From NCBI GenBank assembly GCA_938003685.1, contig CALKXT010000113.1, positions 1 through 35,285 on the forward strand: a stretch of 35,285 bases of DNA. The letters are read 5' to 3'. This stretch comes from an uncultured Sulfitobacter sp. (GTDB taxonomy: Bacteria; Pseudomonadota; Alphaproteobacteria; Rhodobacterales; Rhodobacteraceae). Within the stretch, counting starts at the first letter, position 1. The number at the start of each line of letters is the position of its first letter. Under the pieces are notes generated by a model. The model worked only from the letters and a program-made list of their open reading frames with translations, made no database searches and was not told the origin of the DNA. A program made the translations under genes and the position numbers. Below, piece by piece: positions 32,337 through 35,285 of the stretch.

Positions 32337-35285
32337 ATGGCACTCGACAAGACATTTAACGCCGCAGAGGCCGAAGCGCGCCTTTACGCAGCATGGGAAA
32401 AAGCAGGCGCATTCAAAGCAGGTGCAAACGCCAGCCGCGATGAAACCTTTAGCATCGTGATCCCGCCGCCCAATGTCACCGGATCGCTGCACATGGGCCA
32501 TGCGTTCAACAACACGCTGCAAGATATCCTGACCCGCTGGCACCGGATGCGCGGGTTTGACACGCTCTGGCAGCCCGGCACAGATCACGCGGGCATCGCG
32601 ACGCAAATGGTGACTGAACGTGACATGGCCGCAAATGGAGAAGAAACCCGCCGCGAGATGGGTCGTGATAAGTTCCTAGACCGCGTTTGGCAGCAGAAAA
32701 TTAAATCGCGTGGCACGATCATTGGGCAACTCAAGCGCCTTGGCGCAAGCTGTGATTGGGATCGCGAGGCGTTCACCATGTCCGGCGCGCCCAATGCACC
32801 TGCGGGTGAAGAGGGCAATTTCCACGACGCCGTGATCAAAGTCTTTGTTGAGATGTATAACAAGGGCCACATCTATCGCGGCAAACGTCTGGTCAATTGG
32901 GATCCGCATTTTGAGACAGCGATTTCTGATCTTGAGGTCGAATCCACCGAAGTTGACGGCCACATGTGGCATTTTAAGTACCCACTCGCGGTTAATCCTG
33001 AGACGGGTAAACGAGAGACCTATGAATACGTTGAGAAGGACGAGGACGGCAACGAGACCCTGCGCGAGACTCGCGACTATATCTCAATCGCCACCACGCG
33101 CCCGGAAACCATGCTGGGGGATGGCGCCGTTGCCGTTCATCCATCAGATGAACGGTACGCGCCAATCATCGGAAAACTATGTGAAATTCCGGTTGGACCA
33201 AAACAACATCGCCGGATGATCCCGATCATCACGGACGAATATCCGGACAAAGATTTTGGCTCTGGTGCCGTGAAAATCACCGGTGCGCATGACTTTAATG
33301 ACTACGGCGTTGCCAAACGAAATGGCATCCCGCTGTATGCGTTGATGGACACACGCGGCGCGATGCGGGCCGATGGTTTGCCCTATGATCAGGCGACAGC
33401 ACGTGCAGGCGCGATTGCCGATGGGTCCGAGGAAGCGCCCGTTGATGCGACAGAGATCAACCTCGTGCCAGACGACTATCGCGGCCTTGATCGTTTTGAA
33501 GCGCGTAAGAAAGTCATTGCAGAAATCACCGCCGAAGGTCTGGCCGTTATGGTCTCTGTCCCCGTCATCGACGAAGAGGACGGGCAGGAAAGCTCCAAGC
33601 TGATCCCCTTCGTCGAAAACAAGAAAATCATGCAGCCGTTTGGCGATCGCTCCAAAGTGGTGATTGAGCCGATGCTGACCGATCAATGGTTTGTGGATAC
33701 CGCCAAGATTGTTGGGCCCGCGATTGACGCGGTCAAGAATGGTGAGGTCACGATCCTGCCCGAGCAAGACAAGAAGGTGTATTTCCATTGGCTGGAGAAC
33801 ATTGAGCCGTGGTGTATTTCCCGCCAGTTGTGGTGGGGGCATCAGATTCCAGTTTGGTATGGGCCGAAAATTGAAGATTCATTTGGATTTGCAATAGTCG
33901 GTCAAGAGGTTGCTTTTTGTGGGATAAATGAAACCGATGTGCGCGAGTTAGCCCAGAAGCACTATTCAAAGATCATTGGCACCGACGTTGACATAACCTT
34001 CGACGACTTTGTTCCACCTATTCAAGGTGCTGAGGATATTGCGATCGGTCGACCAGCAAAGACAGCCGCTTATCCGACAGATATCGACGGAAGAACCTCA
34101 ATATCACTTCATCGCGACCCCGACGTCCTAGACACATGGTTCTCCTCCGGCCTCTGGCCCATCGGCACGCTTGGCTGGCCCGAAGAAACGCCAGAACTCA
34201 AAAAATACTTCCCCACCTCGGTTCTGATCACCGGGTTCGACATCATCTTTTTCTGGGTCGCCCGGATGATGATGATGCAATACGCCGTAACCGATCAAAA
34301 GCCTTTCGACACTGTCTATGTCCACGCGCTGGTGCGCGATGAAAAGGGCAAGAAGATGTCGAAATCGCTCGGCAATGTCCTCGACCCGCTTGATCTGATT
34401 GATGAATTTGGTGCCGATGCGGTGCGCTTTACCGTGACGTCGATGGCGGCGATGGGGCGTGACCTGAAGCTCTCGACCGCGCGTATTCAGGGATATCGCA
34501 ACTTTGGCACCAAGCTGTGGAATGCCCACCGCTTTGCCGAAATGAACGATGTGTTCACGGACACAGCCGCGGTGATGCCAAAACCACAAGCGACATTGAA
34601 CAAGTGGATCGTCGGGGAAACCGCGCGTATCCGCGAAGATGTGGATGCGGCACTGGCGAACTACCGCTTCAACGATGCCGCCAACACGCTGTATGCCTTT
34701 GTCTGGGGAAAGGTCTGTGACTGGTATGTGGAACTGTCCAAACCGCTGTTGCAGGACGACGCACCAGAGGCCGCAGAGACGCGCCAAACCATGGCGTGGG
34801 TGTTGGATCAATGCCTCATCATGCTGCACCCGATCATGCCGTTCATCACCGAAGAATTGTGGCAAACCACCGCCAAGCGCGACAAGATGTTGGTCCATGC
34901 TGATTGGCCGACCTATGCAACTGCTGACCTGCTGGACGCTGATGCAGACCGTGAACTCAACTGGGTGATTGGCCTGATCGAAAGTATCCGCTCTGCGCGT
35001 GCGCAGATGCATGTCCCTGCGGGCCTGAAGGTGCCGATGATCGTCACAGAAATGGACGCGGCGGGCCAAGCGGCATGGGATCGCAATGAGGCGATGATCA
35101 AACGTCTGGCGCGAGTCGAAAGCCTTGAAAAAGCGGATGAATTCCCGAAAGGCACCGTTGCGATTTCTGCACCGGGCGCGACGTTTGGGTTGCCGTTGGC
35201 AGGATTGATCGACATTGACGCCGAAAAAGCGCGTTTGCAAAAGTCGCTTGATAAGCTGGCCAAGGAAATTGGTGGCCTGAACGGA
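32337..35285 (+). CDS. valS: Valyl-tRNA synthetase ValS (3' end beyond the window)
   Basis: A class I aminoacyl-tRNA synthetase that charges tRNA-Val; 983 codons lie inside the window and the frame is open at the right edge. The HIGH-type motif is [13 protein letters not shown] near residue 45. KMSKS is present as [21 protein letters not shown] and [18 protein letters not shown] frame the catalytic domain. The end is the C-terminal coiled-coil arm ([16 protein letters not shown]), so only a few dozen residues are missing. The ATG at 32337 has GGGA eight bases upstream; ATGs at 32328 and 32331 are in frame. Bases about 33867-34110 are AT-richer and divergent relative to the rest. Confidence 0.96.
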   Translation, partial: MALDKTFNAAEAEARLYAAWEKAGAFKAGANASRDETFSIVIPPPNVTGSLHMGHAFNNTLQDILTRWHRMRGFDTLWQPGTDHAGIATQMVTERDMAANGEETRREMGRDKFLDRVWQQKIKSRGTIIGQLKRLGASCDWDREAFTMSGAPNAPAGEEGNFHDAVIKVFVEMYNKGHIYRGKRLVNWDPHFETAISDLEVESTEVDGHMWHFKYPLAVNPETGKRETYEYVEKDEDGNETLRETRDYISIATTRPETMLGDGAVAVHPSDERYAPIIGKLCEIPVGPKQHRRMIPIITDEYPDKDFGSGAVKITGAHDFNDYGVAKRNGIPLYALMDTRGAMRADGLPYDQATARAGAIADGSEEAPVDATEINLVPDDYRGLDRFEARKKVIAEITAEGLAVMVSVPVIDEEDGQESSKLIPFVENKKIMQPFGDRSKVVIEPMLTDQWFVDTAKIVGPAIDAVKNGEVTILPEQDKKVYFHWLENIEPWCISRQLWWGHQIPVWYGPKIEDSFGFAIVGQEVAFCGINETDVRELAQKHYSKIIGTDVDITFDDFVPPIQGAEDIAIGRPAKTAAYPTDIDGRTSISLHRDPDVLDTWFSSGLWPIGTLGWPEETPELKKYFPTSVLITGFDIIFFWVARMMMMQYAVTDQKPFDTVYVHALVRDEKGKKMSKSLGNVLDPLDLIDEFGADAVRFTVTSMAAMGRDLKLSTARIQGYRNFGTKLWNAHRFAEMNDVFTDTAAVMPKPQATLNKWIVGETARIREDVDAALANYRFNDAANTLYAFVWGKVCDWYVELSKPLLQDDAPEAAETRQTMAWVLDQCLIMLHPIMPFITEELWQTTAKRDKMLVHADWPTYATADLLDADADRELNWVIGLIESIRSARAQMHVPAGLKVPMIVTEMDAAGQAAWDRNEAMIKRLARVESLEKADEFPKGTVAISAPGATFGLPLAGLIDIDAEKARLQKSLDKLAKEIGGLNG

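Noticed and set aside
34128-35240. 370 aa minus-strand frame inside valS
   Set aside because: It is antisense to well-conserved ValRS sequence including KMSKS; His- and Arg-rich composition is typical of a shadow frame.
1-35285. CRISPR arrays, insertion sequences, prophage genes and rRNA
   Set aside because: No regularly spaced repeats, transposase or integrase motifs, phage structural genes or rRNA sequence were seen.

Overview
The window looks like a chromosomal segment of a marine alphaproteobacterium of the Rhodobacteraceae (Roseobacter group). The basis is gene content and protein character: a type B PutA with a divergent Lrp-type regulator, a nirK-nirV-pseudoazurin-nnrS denitrification island, a UgpBAEC transporter and an alphaproteobacterial ValRS. 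GC content is moderate. Family calls were made by reading the translations; no database search was run.

Layout. (1) 1-3043: a LodA/GoxA-like cysteine-tryptophylquinone (CTQ) oxidase, open at the left edge, and its LodB/GoxB-like flavoprotein. (2) 3044-5830: an AT-rich leader, then a compact peptide-modification cassette. It holds four paralogous 60-66 aa peptides of DUF1843 character with a Y-X10-(G/N)DK motif and an invariant C-terminal Trp-Lys, one radical SAM/SPASM maturase, and a four-Cys zinc-ribbon mini-protein translationally coupled to the maturase. This is the best candidate for an undescribed system. (3) 5833-11141: a nitrite-reduction island with nirV, nirK and pseudoazurin on the minus strand, and a Crp/Fnr regulator, a DUF1858 protein, a small membrane ORF, a DUF6522-like protein and nnrS around them. 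Two near-identical TTG-N8-CAA sites sit at -41.5 geometry. (4) 11131-16825: ugpC, ugpE, a foreign-looking C39-like peptidase gene, ugpA and ugpB on the minus strand, with a divergent LysR gene. (5) 16886-21652: tRNA-Leu(UAA), a TPR lipoprotein-sized secreted protein, an Lrp-type regulator and putA. (6) 21721-27486: rhomboid protease, GFA-type protein, inositol monophosphatase, a MetR-like LysR divergent from metF, a hotdog thioesterase, a DUF2235 hydrolase and a small DUF6500-like protein. (7) 27550-35285: a xanthine-dehydrogenase-family Mo subunit without visible partners, an ornithine/lysine decarboxylase with a divergent Lrp regulator, a PhnZ-like HD protein and valS, which runs off the right edge.

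How the parts work together. In region 2 the maturase probably modifies the four peptides, and the zinc-ribbon protein may be an accessory; whether the adjacent CTQ oxidase belongs to the same pathway is an open inference. In region 3 NirK reduces nitrite to NO with electrons from pseudoazurin, the Crp/Fnr protein is the likely NO-responsive activator, and NnrS would limit NO stress. No NO reductase is present in the window. Regions 4, 5 and 6 each show a transport or metabolic gene divergent from its likely local regulator (ugpB/LysR, putA/Lrp, metF/MetR-like), and the decarboxylase/Lrp pair repeats that pattern.
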